A stretch of 64,000 nucleotides of DNA, taken from assembly GCA_020632925.1 (NCBI GenBank), contig JACKER010000011.1, positions 124,001 to 188,000 on the forward strand, written 5' to 3'. Below are positions 29,701 through 37,452 of this stretch, piece by piece. A program made the translations under genes and the position numbers. Position 1 is the first letter of the stretch, and every line of letters starts with the position of its first letter. The DNA is from Alphaproteobacteria bacterium (GTDB lineage: Bacteria > Myxococcota_A > UBA796 > GCA-2862545). The notes below the pieces were generated by a model. That model was not told the DNA's origin and did not search any database. It was given only the letters and a program-made list of their open reading frames with translations.

Positions 29701-32618
29701 GCCAGCCGCCACAGGACTCGGGCGGCTGCCGGGATGCGACGCGCGGCGGCCCACGCTCCCTCGGTCGGGGCGCCCTGGCCGGGGAAGAGCAGCACCACCG
29801 GTCGGGTGCTCGAGCCGCGGAACAGCTCGGTCCCGAGCCTGCGCTCCCCCGTGGCGAGGAAGGGCGTCGCCCGGTCGAGCGTGGGCCCCATCCGGCCCGC
29901 GCGGGCGACGGCGACCAGGCGTTCATCAGCGTCGAGGGCCTCTTCGGGCGCGCACACACGGCGCTCCCCCACGTCGGCTGCCGAGGCGAAGCATGCCACC
30001 TCGGCGGCGGTCGCGTCGGGCTCCCAGGCGGCCAGCTCCGCGGGCTGCACGGTGGGTGCGGATGTGGCACGCCAGACGCGCGTCACATCGGTCTCACGCG
30101 GATCATCGGCCGATAGAACCGCGTGGAAGTCGGTGCCTCCGAAGCCGAAGGCGCTCACCGCCACCAGCGGGCGGGGGAGCGGCGTCGGGAAGCGGGGCAG
30201 CCGCAGCGGCGAGTCGTACAGGCCGAGCTCCGGATCGACGGGACCGGCGTGCAGCGTCGGCGGCACCACGCCGGTCGCGAGCGTGAGCACGGCACGAGTG
30301 AGCGAGGCCGCGCCAGCACCACCCTTGAGGTGGCCGACGACGGACTTGACCGAGCCCAGCCAGGTCGGCGTCGGGGCGTGGGCGAACTGGCGGACCAGGA
30401 CCTGCGCCTCGGTCCGGTCGCCGACGGAGGTGCCCGTGCCGTGCGCCTCGATGCTGCCGACGTCGTAGGGCGAGCGGCGCGCCTCGGCCCACGCGCGCTC
30501 CATGGCGAGCGCCTGCCCCTCTGCGCGGGGGGCGGTGATGCCCTTGCCGCGGCCGTCGCTGGACTGCCCGACCCCGCGGATCACCGCCAACACCCGCCGT
30601 CCGTCCCGCCGCGCGTCCGCGAGGCGCTGCAGCGCGAGCACCGCGGCGCCTTCGCCCATCACGAACCCGTCGGCGCGCGTCGAGAACGGCGAGCTGCCCG
30701 TGTTCGACAGCGCGAGCGTGCGCGTGAAGCCGACATAGGTCTCGGGGGACAGGTCGGTGTCGACGCCGCCGGCCAGCACCACGTCGCAGCGTCCGGCGCG
30801 CAGCCAGTCGACCGCCACCGTCAGCGACGCCAGGCTCGCGGCGCAGGCCGCGTCCACGGTCAGGTTCCCGCCCATCCAGTCGAGCCAGGCGGCGACCCGC
30901 CCAGCGACGACGTTCGACAGCAGGCCCGCCATGCTGTCCTGGCCGATGGGCGGCAGCCGCTCGGCGATGCGCGCCTCGACGCGGTCCTCGAGCGCCCGCA
31001 GGTCCTCGACCGACCACCCGGAGAGCGCCTCGTCGCGCGCCACCGCGTCCAACACGTCGCGGAAGCGGACGCGCAGCGCCAGCGACTTGGCGTGCTCGCC
31101 GCCCATCGAGTTGCCGAGGATGACGGCGGCGCGGGTGCGATCGATGCCACGATCCAGGCCCGCGGCGCGGACGGCCTGCTCCGCGGCCGCGAGGGCGAGC
31201 CGCTGCGACGGGTCCATCGTGGGTGCCACGCGCGGGGGGATGCGGAAGCGCGCCGCCTCGAAGCGGAAGCCGCGCACCGTGCCAGCCAGGCGCGAGGAGG
31301 AGAGCACGGGTCCGTCGGCACCGGCGCCCGGCAGGTGGTAGCGCGCCTCGTCCCAGCGCTCACGCGGGATCGGGCCGATGGCACTGCGGCCTTCGACCAG
31401 GGTGCGCCAGAAGCTGGCCACGTCCAGGCCGCCGGGCAGCACGCAGCCGAGCCCCACCACGGCGATCGCGCCCTCGTCCTCCGCGGTCGTCGTGACGCGC
31501 CTCGGTGCCCCGGCCACCCGCCGGACCGGTCCCGCCGCGAACGTCGGTCGCGTCACCGCGTCGAGGCCTACGGACGCCTCGACCACGGGATGCTCGCGCA
31601 GGGCGATGACCCAGTCGCGGTCCCGCTCCGCGCGCGGCCGTCGGGCCGTCTCCCAGGACCGCTCGAGCGCCCTGAGGGCGGAGGCCGCCGGATCGGCAGC
31701 GACGCGCGTCGGCCGCCCGAGCGAGGCTCCGACCAGGGTCGTCCTCGGGGAGGGCGGTGCGGAGGGTGGTGCCGTGCGAGCGACGCCGATCGTGCCGCAC
31801 ATCGCTGACGCGAAGCATCGCGTGAAGCTCGTGTCTGGTGCGACGATGAGCGTCGGATCGGCGCCGGGGTGGGCCTCCGCCGCCGCCAGCGCCTCCTCCC
31901 AGAGGCCGACCGACGTGAGCCGTCCCACGCTGCCTGCGTCCTCGCTGCCCGCCAGCCGCACGGGGCGACCAGCGGCGAACAGCGTCGCCGCGCGCTCCGC
32001 GGATCGGACCAGCTCGCCCGGCAGCGGCTCCTGCGTCTCGGCCGACCGATCGCGACGGCGCAGGACCTCCTCGATCACAGCGCGAGCGGCCTCGGCCACC
32101 GGCCGTCCCGCGTGTGCCGCAGCCTCGGCCACGTGCTGTGGCGCGGCCACGTCCGGGGCGCGGGCCAGGCACCGTCGACGCCGGTCGGTCAGCTCGCCGT
32201 GCACGACGGTGTCGAGGCCGGAGCGCGCTCCCACGACGAGCGCCCGGTGGCGGTCGGGCAGGGTGGACTCCGCGGTCGCCCACAGGTGGGCGTCGAGCAC
32301 GATGCCCGCCGCCCCGCAAGCCAGCGCCGCCGCCATGCCCCGTACGCCGAGGCCGGTCGGCAGCCAGCGACGACCCGTGGTCGATGCCGCCGCCATCAGC
32401 GTCAGGACGGTGGTGTCGCCCACCTCGTCGGCGCCCTCGAGGCCGGACAGCCACAGGTCGCGGCCCGCCGCCGCCGCGCGCGCGAGCTCGTCGAGCGTCC
32501 GGACGACCGCCCAGTCACCGTCGAGCGCGTCGCGCGGCACGATCCCGGCGGCCACCAGGGCGTCGCGGCCCTCCGAGGTGAGCCCGAGGTCGGCCACGAC
32601 CAGCAGGCCGGCGCTCAC
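26769..32618 (-). CDS. Iterative type I polyketide/PUFA-like synthase (NMO-like?-KS-AT-ACP-KR-DH)
   Basis: A 1949-residue single-module synthase. Residues 1-150 resemble the second half of a nitronate-monooxygenase/PfaD-type barrel (LPTGLGVRGMAAALACGAAGIVLDAHLWAT). KS spans about 384-830: VDAACAASLASL (Cys), EAHGTGTSVGD and SVKSVVGHLKGGAG. AT spans about 943-1205: LLFPGQGAP and GHSLGGLGAA. One ACP lies near 1298 (LGVDSIRKMQIL). KR spans about 1480-1645: SSLSAHGGNVGQAAYAAANAA. A DH-like double hot dog covers about 1720-1949 (DHQVSGRPLVPAA). There is no ER and no thioesterase, consistent with handing the chain to the downstream type III PKS. The GTG start overlaps the methyltransferase stop (GTGA). 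The open frame continues upstream but there it is the shadow of the methyltransferase. Confidence 0.9.
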   Translation of the reverse strand: MSAGLLVVADLGLTSEGRDALVAAGIVPRDALDGDWAVVRTLDELARAAAAGRDLWLSGLEGADEVGDTTVLTLMAAASTTGRRWLPTGLGVRGMAAALACGAAGIVLDAHLWATAESTLPDRHRALVVGARSGLDTVVHGELTDRRRRCLARAPDVAAPQHVAEAAAHAGRPVAEAARAVIEEVLRRRDRSAETQEPLPGELVRSAERAATLFAAGRPVRLAGSEDAGSVGRLTSVGLWEEALAAAEAHPGADPTLIVAPDTSFTRCFASAMCGTIGVARTAPPSAPPSPRTTLVGASLGRPTRVAADPAASALRALERSWETARRPRAERDRDWVIALREHPVVEASVGLDAVTRPTFAAGPVRRVAGAPRRVTTTAEDEGAIAVVGLGCVLPGGLDVASFWRTLVEGRSAIGPIPRERWDEARYHLPGAGADGPVLSSSRLAGTVRGFRFEAARFRIPPRVAPTMDPSQRLALAAAEQAVRAAGLDRGIDRTRAAVILGNSMGGEHAKSLALRVRFRDVLDAVARDEALSGWSVEDLRALEDRVEARIAERLPPIGQDSMAGLLSNVVAGRVAAWLDWMGGNLTVDAACAASLASLTVAVDWLRAGRCDVVLAGGVDTDLSPETYVGFTRTLALSNTGSSPFSTRADGFVMGEGAAVLALQRLADARRDGRRVLAVIRGVGQSSDGRGKGITAPRAEGQALAMERAWAEARRSPYDVGSIEAHGTGTSVGDRTEAQVLVRQFAHAPTPTWLGSVKSVVGHLKGGAGAASLTRAVLTLATGVVPPTLHAGPVDPELGLYDSPLRLPRFPTPLPRPLVAVSAFGFGGTDFHAVLSADDPRETDVTRVWRATSAPTVQPAELAAWEPDATAAEVACFASAADVGERRVCAPEEALDADERLVAVARAGRMGPTLDRATPFLATGERRLGTELFRGSSTRPVVLLFPGQGAPTEGAWAAARRIPAAARVLWRLAERLGDPERLEEAAERGDPEAVHAVIYAVGVAVAAALDLRPAEVIGHSLGGLGAAVAAGAWTDEQLLPAVQARGRALAACEPGAMAAVRLSEAAAQEFAASRGLWVATVNAEDQVVLAGPPEAVAGLGPDAHLLPVARAYHTPMVAAAEASLRDALAALPPPLEASALRSARTGDRVTDPAEDLAAAVVEPVRFAAALKRVMEAHPDALFVDVGPGRTLAGLASRAGADAVAVDDPRGPAVAAAALLAAGHPGLLYALPATLAELVPPTGAAAVQPQTAVPTTVEENEEALGDDVRAEVLRIVSEVTGYPAAFLTDDAELEADLGVDSIRKMQILGALEQRFRFATPEADLTRLVGADLTFLVAHVERLRGTLDERAPAPVVADAAVRVRARVGPVSVDRAPTVRPDLVVPPGLEPLEALGHLPSEPPLAAVLPTDAGGAAAAGWLRCLAREHGAPLRIVHAEDPGAVAAVATGEEADVDGRRAAWTDVAPGCDDPLPDGVIVLATGGLRGILLPCLLALAPHRPRVVLLHRPGSSQADGVAALRAAGVEIHHVAGDVADAGDAARAVEAAREAFGPVQVVIHAAGVLRDMPAARLTVEDVAAVLRPKWDGARALLAATADLPLLRFVTFSSLSAHGGNVGQAAYAAANAAMETLRHPAGRTLHLAFGPWSGVGMASDPTLQRVLEQRGLLPLSPDDGARTFASLLDSRLEGTLQVGGTRASEGPRVLLGPPSSLLSDRATFELRLDPEDPTLRDHQVSGRPLVPAATWLACMLRAVRLLEGSSGAVAVDGFEVSAPVFVDRPRSDVRLVVRHTDHSYEAFIEADSTTVCRASLRIDAPPQRRSPPAPLVGAEPALSLYRPDLLFHGPSWQVLSSVAAGDDGQLAADLVPSPTTAMAVDAVHQVLAAWSGRTAGWLGLPVGAARWIANGGTAVRIETRARLEGRELLADVVALDADGVVVLRGEGVRLRAANGGLDA

Positions 32619-33358
32619 CCGCGGGGCTTGATGCCGATGTTGTAGGCCATCAGGCAGGCCGTCGTCTCCACCAGACGCGTCTCGAACCCGGCGTCCCGCA
32701 TGCGCGCGTCGAGCCAGCGCTGACCCGCATAGGCCTTCATCGACAGCGGGATGTACACGTAGGTCTTGGGGTGGCCGTGCAACACGGTGCCGAGCACCGC
32801 GCCCGAGCCGATCATCCAGCCGCGGTACGTCCGGTCCCACCACCGGGCGGGTGGGCGCGCAAAGTCGAGGTTCACGAAGCGACCACCGGGCACGAGCACC
32901 CGGTGGATCTCGGCCAGGACGGCGTCCCAGTCCTCGAAACCCCGTCCGGCGTAGCTCACGGTGACGAGATCGAAGCTCGCGTCCTCGAAGGGCAGGGCGC
33001 CCCCCTCCGCCTCGACCCACGTGACGTTGGTGACGGACGTGGGCCGCTTCTGCTCGGCGAGCGCGAGCATGGCCTGGTTCGGGTCGACGCCGACCACCTC
33101 GCCGCCCGGCGCCACGAGCGGCGCGATGGCGAGCGCCACGTCTCCGGTCCCCGTGGCGAGATCGAGCACGCGCTCACCCGGGCGGGGGCTGGCGATCCCG
33201 ACCAGCCGCTGCTTCCAGCGGGTGTGCCAGCCGAGCGACATGATGTCGTTGCCCAGGTCGTACCGATCGGCGATCCGGGTGAACACCCAGTCGACCCACT
33301 GGGCCTTGTCCGCTTCGCGCCGCAGCGCCGAGCGCAGCCCCGATGGCGGTGCCTCCAT
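32615..33358 (-). CDS. UbiE/COQ5-like SAM-dependent methyltransferase
   Basis: A 247-residue class I methyltransferase. Motif I is VLDLATGTGDVAL (about residues 63-75), followed by VVGVDPNQAML, LPFEDASFDLVTVSYAGR and VLVPGGRFVNLDFARP, close to UbiE/MenG proteins that methylate quinone precursors. It is the first gene of the operon and overlaps the PKS by 4 bp. It may therefore C- or O-methylate the phenolic or pyrone product, as SrsB does in the Streptomyces srs system. Alternatively it is the cell's menaquinone methyltransferase placed there by chance. Motifs alone cannot decide. Confidence 0.85.
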   Translation of the reverse strand: MEAPPSGLRSALRREADKAQWVDWVFTRIADRYDLGNDIMSLGWHTRWKQRLVGIASPRPGERVLDLATGTGDVALAIAPLVAPGGEVVGVDPNQAMLALAEQKRPTSVTNVTWVEAEGGALPFEDASFDLVTVSYAGRGFEDWDAVLAEIHRVLVPGGRFVNLDFARPPARWWDRTYRGWMIGSGAVLGTVLHGHPKTYVYIPLSMKAYAGQRWLDARMRDAGFETRLVETTACLMAYNIGIKPRG

Positions 33359-33451
33359 CCCGTCCTCCGCGGGACCCGCGTATCACTCGGATGGGGGGGC
33401 GCGCCTTGACCGGGGGGGCTCTCGGACGGTATCCGCTGGACCGGAGGGCCC

Positions 33452-34378
33452 CTGCGCACGGCGATCGTCGGTGGCACCGGGATGATCGGTACCTGGCTCG
33501 CGCGCGCCCTGCGCGAGCGCGGCGACGAGGTGCGCATCCTGACCCGGCGCAGCCCGAAGTCCGAGGAGGAGATCCAGTGGGACCCGAACCGCGGTGTGAG
33601 CCAGCCGCGGCTCCTCGACGGCGTCGACACCGTGTTCCACCTGGCGGGCGCGCCGCTCGCGGATCGGCCGTGGACGACGCAGCGCCGCAGGGTGCTCTAC
33701 GACAGCCGCGTCCGCGCGACGGAGACTCTGTTGCAGGCCCTCGATGGGCTCGAGCGTCCGCCGCGGACGCTGATCGGCGTCGGTGGTCTCGGCATCTTCG
33801 GGGATCGCGAGGACGCGGAGATCGACGACGACGATCCGCCGGGCGCGGGTTTCCTCTCGGAGCTCTGCGTGGCCTGGGAGCACGCGAACCTCGCGGGGGA
33901 GAACCTCGGGATGCGGTGCGCGGTGCTGCGCATGAGCGTGGTGTTGTCGCCGACCGGAGGCGCGTTCCCCCTGATGGTCCGTCCGTTCCGCATCGTCGGC
34001 GGATGGATCGGCAACGGCCGGCAGTACACGCCGTGGATCTCGGTGCGGGACTGCGTGGGCGCGCTCCTGCACCTGGCGGACACGCCGGGTTGCCGCGGTG
34101 GCTTCAACGGCACGGTCCCCGGTCCGACCCGCAACCGTGAGTGGCTGGAGGCGCTGGGCCGCGTGATGCACGTGCCCGTGGTGACGCACGCCCCGAAGTG
34201 GGCCCTCCGCGGGGCGCTCGGGGAGCTCGCCGACAGCCTGCTCATCGCCAGCGTGCGGGCGGTGCCGCGCAAGCTGACGGACTGCGGCTACCAGTTCGTG
34301 GACACCGACGCCGAGGCCACCTTCCGCTGGCTCCTCGACGAGCTCGACCACCCGGGAATCAAGGCCGAACATCCTTGA
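33452..34378 (+). CDS. TIGR01777-family SDR epimerase (YfcH-like), probable CTG start
   Basis: An NAD(P)-binding extended SDR protein. The nearest ATG (33482) falls inside the Rossmann motif VGGTGMIGTWLA and would remove its glycines and first strand. Between the in-frame stop at 33407-33409 and that ATG there is no ATG, GTG or TTG. CTG at 33452 follows GGAGGG by 3 bases and restores a normal N-terminus (LRTAIVGGTG), giving 308 residues, the usual family length. Other family features are FHLAGAPLADRPW, SRVRATETL, ELCVAWE, RMSVVLSP and YTPWISVRD. The substrate of the family is unknown. The 3' end overlaps the convergent pncA by 20 bp. Confidence 0.8.
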   Translation: MRTAIVGGTGMIGTWLARALRERGDEVRILTRRSPKSEEEIQWDPNRGVSQPRLLDGVDTVFHLAGAPLADRPWTTQRRRVLYDSRVRATETLLQALDGLERPPRTLIGVGGLGIFGDREDAEIDDDDPPGAGFLSELCVAWEHANLAGENLGMRCAVLRMSVVLSPTGGAFPLMVRPFRIVGGWIGNGRQYTPWISVRDCVGALLHLADTPGCRGGFNGTVPGPTRNREWLEALGRVMHVPVVTHAPKWALRGALGELADSLLIASVRAVPRKLTDCGYQFVDTDAEATFRWLLDELDHPGIKAEHP

Positions 34379-34979
34379 CCCGCTCGACGCGGCGCACGCC
34401 CGCCAGGCCCATCGCGTCCCAGGCGGCGCCCACGCTCCCGTCGAGATCGATCCCGCGGCAGGCCTCCTCGACCACGGTGGCGCGGAAGCCCGCCTCGACG
34501 GCGTCGATCGCGCTGTACCGCACGCAGTAGTCCGTCGCGAGGCCGCAGATCACGACCTCGTCCACGCCGAGCTCGCGCAGGGCGCCGACGAGGCCCGTGG
34601 TGGTGCGCCGATCGTTCTCCTGGAAGGCCGAGTAGCTGTCGATGGCGGGGTCGTGGCCCTTGCGCACGATCCACCGGGCGCGGTGGGTGTGGAGCGAGCG
34701 GTGGAGCTCGGCGCCGTGCGTGCCCTGCACGCAGTGGTCGGGCCACAGGACCTGTGGGCCGTAGGGCAGGGTCACGCTCTCGAAGGGCGAGCGGCCGGGG
34801 TGGCTGCTAGCGAAGCTGCGGTGCCCGACGGGGTGCCAGTCCTGGGTCAGGACGACCAGCGGGAACTCGGAGATCAGGACGTTGCACGGACCGACGACCT
34901 CGTCGCCGTGGGGCACGGCCAGGGCACCTCCGGGGCAGAAGTCGTTCTGGACGTCGATGACGAGGAGGGCTTTGGGCAT
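34359..34979 (-). CDS. pncA: Nicotinamidase / isochorismatase-family hydrolase
   Basis: A 206-residue protein. The catalytic triad is visible: Asp in LLVIDVQNDF (about residue 9), Lys in WIVRKGHD (about 105) and Cys in GLATDYCVRYSA (about 151). Metal ligands are in LTQDWHPVGH. The WPDHCVQGT and SYSAF motifs are typical of nicotinamidase PncA (nicotinamide to nicotinate, NAD salvage). The ATG at 34979 is chosen over an upstream GTG because it starts directly at the first strand. Confidence 0.9.
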   Translation of the reverse strand: MPKALLVIDVQNDFCPGGALAVPHGDEVVGPCNVLISEFPLVVLTQDWHPVGHRSFASSHPGRSPFESVTLPYGPQVLWPDHCVQGTHGAELHRSLHTHRARWIVRKGHDPAIDSYSAFQENDRRTTTGLVGALRELGVDEVVICGLATDYCVRYSAIDAVEAGFRATVVEEACRGIDLDGSVGAAWDAMGLAGVRRVERVKDVRP

Positions 34980-35134
34980 GGCGATGCCTATCGATGACGG
35001 CCGCTCCTGGCGAACCCCGAGGGCCACGACGCGCGCCGTGGGTCGACACGATCTTCCGTTGCGTCAATCCGCGCTGCCACGACGTTCGCCGAGGGTCACC
35101 CCACGGTGCCCGAGATCCACGATAGGGTCCGATC

Positions 35135-35551
35135 GTGTTCGCGATCCTCGCCGAGATCGACGACCCCCCGCTCCCGCCGTCCGACCTGCCGGTCGTCGAC
35201 GACGATCGGAGCTGGTTCTGGTACACGTTGGATCGCTGGCCCGATCCCGGCGTGACCAACGGTCCGCGCATGACGTGCCCGCAGGCGGTCGGCGCCTATC
35301 GCGCGCTGCGGACGGCCAAGAAGGGCAACGGCCCACTCCGGCGCGTCCTCCTGAAGGTCTATGTCCGGAACCGGGAGGTGCTCGGCGCCGACGTGGCGAC
35401 GTCGTGCGGTGATCGCGTCCTCGACGAGCTCGCCCGCCGGCTCTACCCGTGGGCGACCACCCGGGACACCGAGGGGTGCCTCGCGTTCGAGGTCTCGGTC
35501 TATGGCCGGGAGTTGCCCGCCGAGAGCAGTTTCGACATGGATTTCCTTTGA
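35135..35551 (+). CDS. Small protein of unknown function
   Basis: A 138-residue protein that I cannot assign. It opens with an acidic Pro-rich segment (DDPPLPPSDLPVVDDDRSW) and continues with mixed alpha/beta sequence (WFWYTLDRW, RVLLKVYVRNREVLG, DRVLDELARRLYPW). No signal peptide or membrane segment is seen. The GTG start is weakly supported. It converges with the gene at 35557, with 5 bp between the stops. Confidence 0.5.
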   Translation: MFAILAEIDDPPLPPSDLPVVDDDRSWFWYTLDRWPDPGVTNGPRMTCPQAVGAYRALRTAKKGNGPLRRVLLKVYVRNREVLGADVATSCGDRVLDELARRLYPWATTRDTEGCLAFEVSVYGRELPAESSFDMDFL

Positions 35552-35556
35552 CACCG

Positions 35557-36978
35557 TCACCGTAGCGACGGCAGGAGGCTCCAGTCTCCGGTGATCGTGA
35601 GGGTCGGGGTTCGCGTGCCCGTCGCCGACGACAGAGGCAGTCGGTAGCCGACCGCCACCCTCGTCCCCGTCGCCGTGGGGATGGACGCGCCCAGGACCAG
35701 ATCCAGGAACTGCGGGTCCCCTACGAGGTCCGCGGGATCCGTGGGGAGCTTCGCCAGACCCACCCGGCCCTGTAAACCGAGGTCGGCCTCGATGGCCCGC
35801 GCGGGATCATCAGACGCCGAGGCGAGGTGCAGGGAGACGGCGCCCTGCGCAGCGAACGCTGGCTCGTCGGGCGAGGAAGCAGGACTGAAGTAGTACATGC
35901 CGCCGTTCGCCCGGATCTGGGTCGAGCGCTTCCACGCCCGAGCACCGAGCGCGACGAGCCCCACGAGCGTGTCCCCCTCCCTGGCCGCGTCGCCGGAGAA
36001 CGTTGGGTCGCCATGGTCGTAGCGGAGGTCGAGGCCGAGGTAGTCGTCCTCCAGCTTGGAGCTCACGTCGGCCAGCGCGGCATGGGTGCGCTCGTACTGC
36101 TCCACCAGCTCGTGGGTGTCCGGTCGCGCCTGCCCGCAGGAGAGCGCGGCTTGCTGTTCGTCCCCGCTCATGCCGGCGCGGGCGCAGCCCAACGTGTCGG
36201 GTGCCGCCATCAGGATGGCCTCCCACTCGTCCGCCTCGGCGCCGAGCAGGGCGTTGCGAGAAGTGATCGTCGTCTTCAGCTCCTTGAGCGCCGCGTCCAC
36301 CGTCTCTGCGCCCTTGGAGTCGAAGGGCGCCAGCAGGTTGGCCCTGACCCGAACCCCGGCGTAGTCCACGGTCGTGTCGACCTCGTTCGTCTGGCCATCG
36401 ACCGGCACCAGCAGACTCACGTCGAGGGTGCGCCAGGCTGCCAGTCCCGCTCGCGTGCCCGTGGGTGACCCCAGCCCCAGCGGATTGATCGTGAGCACAC
36501 CGATCGCGCGCGCTCCCTCTGCTGTCCCGGTGAGGGCGACGCCCGCGCCCGCCGCGCTCTGAGGAGTCACGGACGGTGCAGCCTCGACCTGGCCGATGCC
36601 CGTGGACGAGGCCGATGACGGGTTGCGCGGACGGAGCAGGAACTCCCGATATTGATCCAACGCCGGGTCCTGCTGCGTGGTCGGTGGCACGACGGCGTGC
36701 GCAACGTCATTCGCCAGGGTCCGGCACGGAAACGTCGAGTCGCCGAGGTCCAGGGCATCGCTCACGCCATCCCGGGCGGATTCCGGGAAGAGGGACGTCA
36801 GGGCCACCCAGCACCGTCGCTGCACGTCCGTCAGGCCGTTCTGCCAGGCGCGCGCGCGGTCCATGGCGGACGGCTCTGGTGTGGGGGCCTCCGCGGCGGA
36901 CTCGACGGTGACCTCCGGGGCTGGTGTGGGGGCAGGGTCCTGGGCGGACGCGACGGAGAGCCAGAGGGAGGGCCACAT
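35557..36978 (-). CDS. Exported protein of unknown function, possible outer-membrane beta-rich protein
   Basis: A 473-residue protein. A short hydrophobic leader (WPSLWLSVASAQ) precedes an Ala/Pro/Glu-rich stretch, so it is probably exported. Helical segments (VQRRCWVALTSLFPES; QYERTHAALADVSSKLEDD) alternate with amphipathic strands (GVRVRANLLAPF, YLGLDLRYDHGD, GTRVAVGYRLPLSS). The protein ends on a strand (LTITGDWSLLPSLR). This could be a periplasmic or outer-membrane protein, but no family is recognised. The ATG overlaps the stop of the upstream gene (TGATG order on the minus strand); a GTG 3 bases earlier is equally possible. Confidence 0.6.
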   Translation of the reverse strand: MWPSLWLSVASAQDPAPTPAPEVTVESAAEAPTPEPSAMDRARAWQNGLTDVQRRCWVALTSLFPESARDGVSDALDLGDSTFPCRTLANDVAHAVVPPTTQQDPALDQYREFLLRPRNPSSASSTGIGQVEAAPSVTPQSAAGAGVALTGTAEGARAIGVLTINPLGLGSPTGTRAGLAAWRTLDVSLLVPVDGQTNEVDTTVDYAGVRVRANLLAPFDSKGAETVDAALKELKTTITSRNALLGAEADEWEAILMAAPDTLGCARAGMSGDEQQAALSCGQARPDTHELVEQYERTHAALADVSSKLEDDYLGLDLRYDHGDPTFSGDAAREGDTLVGLVALGARAWKRSTQIRANGGMYYFSPASSPDEPAFAAQGAVSLHLASASDDPARAIEADLGLQGRVGLAKLPTDPADLVGDPQFLDLVLGASIPTATGTRVAVGYRLPLSSATGTRTPTLTITGDWSLLPSLR

Positions 36979-37313
36979 CACGGCACCACCGTGAAGCGGA
37001 GGCGGGACTGCGCCGGCGTGAGGTGGTAGGTCCGCGCGGCGGGGCCGCCAGGCTGGCCGACGGTCACGGTCACCGTCTCGCCCGGGTCGAGGTGGAACTC
37101 GATCAACATCATGCGGGCGACGCCGGAGGCGGGCACCGCCAACCGGTGGCGGACGTGCCCACCCGCCAGAACCTCGTCGAACGTCGGCCCCGGCACGACA
37201 CTGCCACCGGTCGGGACCCAGGAGACGACCAGGAACACGGGTCCGTTGGGACCGACGGCGACGTCGACGTCCACAGCCCCCCGTCCTGCGCTGACCAGAC
37301 CGCTGGTCGCCAT
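36978..37313 (-). CDS. Small beta-rich protein of unknown function
   Basis: A 111-residue protein rich in Val and Gly with alternating strands (VDVDVAVGPNGPVFLVVSWVP, RMMLIEFHLDPGETVTVTV), suggesting a small beta-sandwich. The ATG at 37313 has GGAGG 5 bases upstream; a GTG at 37334 is possible but less well placed. It is coupled to the downstream exported protein (one-base overlap), so the two probably act together. No family was recognised. Confidence 0.6.
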   Translation of the reverse strand: MATSGLVSAGRGAVDVDVAVGPNGPVFLVVSWVPTGGSVVPGPTFDEVLAGGHVRHRLAVPASGVARMMLIEFHLDPGETVTVTVGQPGGPAARTYHLTPAQSRLRFTVVP

Positions 37314-37404
37314 CACTCCCTCCACTGCCGCCACCGGCGGTCCTTGGGTTCAGGGAGAGAGTGGCCCTCGCTCGTCTCGCAGGCGAGGTCCGGGCGTGAC
37401 GTCG

Positions 37405-37423
37405 CGTTGACCTCTTGTCAACG
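37405..37423. promoter_or_regulatory. 7-bp inverted repeat between gltX and the next gene
   Basis: CGTTGAC-CTCTT-GTCAACG is a perfect 7-bp dyad 30 bp downstream of the gltX stop and 92 bp upstream of the next minus-strand start. It may be a factor-binding site or a short hairpin. There is no U-tract. Confidence 0.3.
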
Positions 37424-37452
37424 GCGACCAACCAAGCCGCGCCTCGTCGGTC

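Noticed and set aside
32619..33020. N-terminal extension of the PKS reading frame
   Set aside because: It overlaps the methyltransferase in another frame and is Arg/Gly noise. The GTG at 32618 with a GTGA overlap is a better start.
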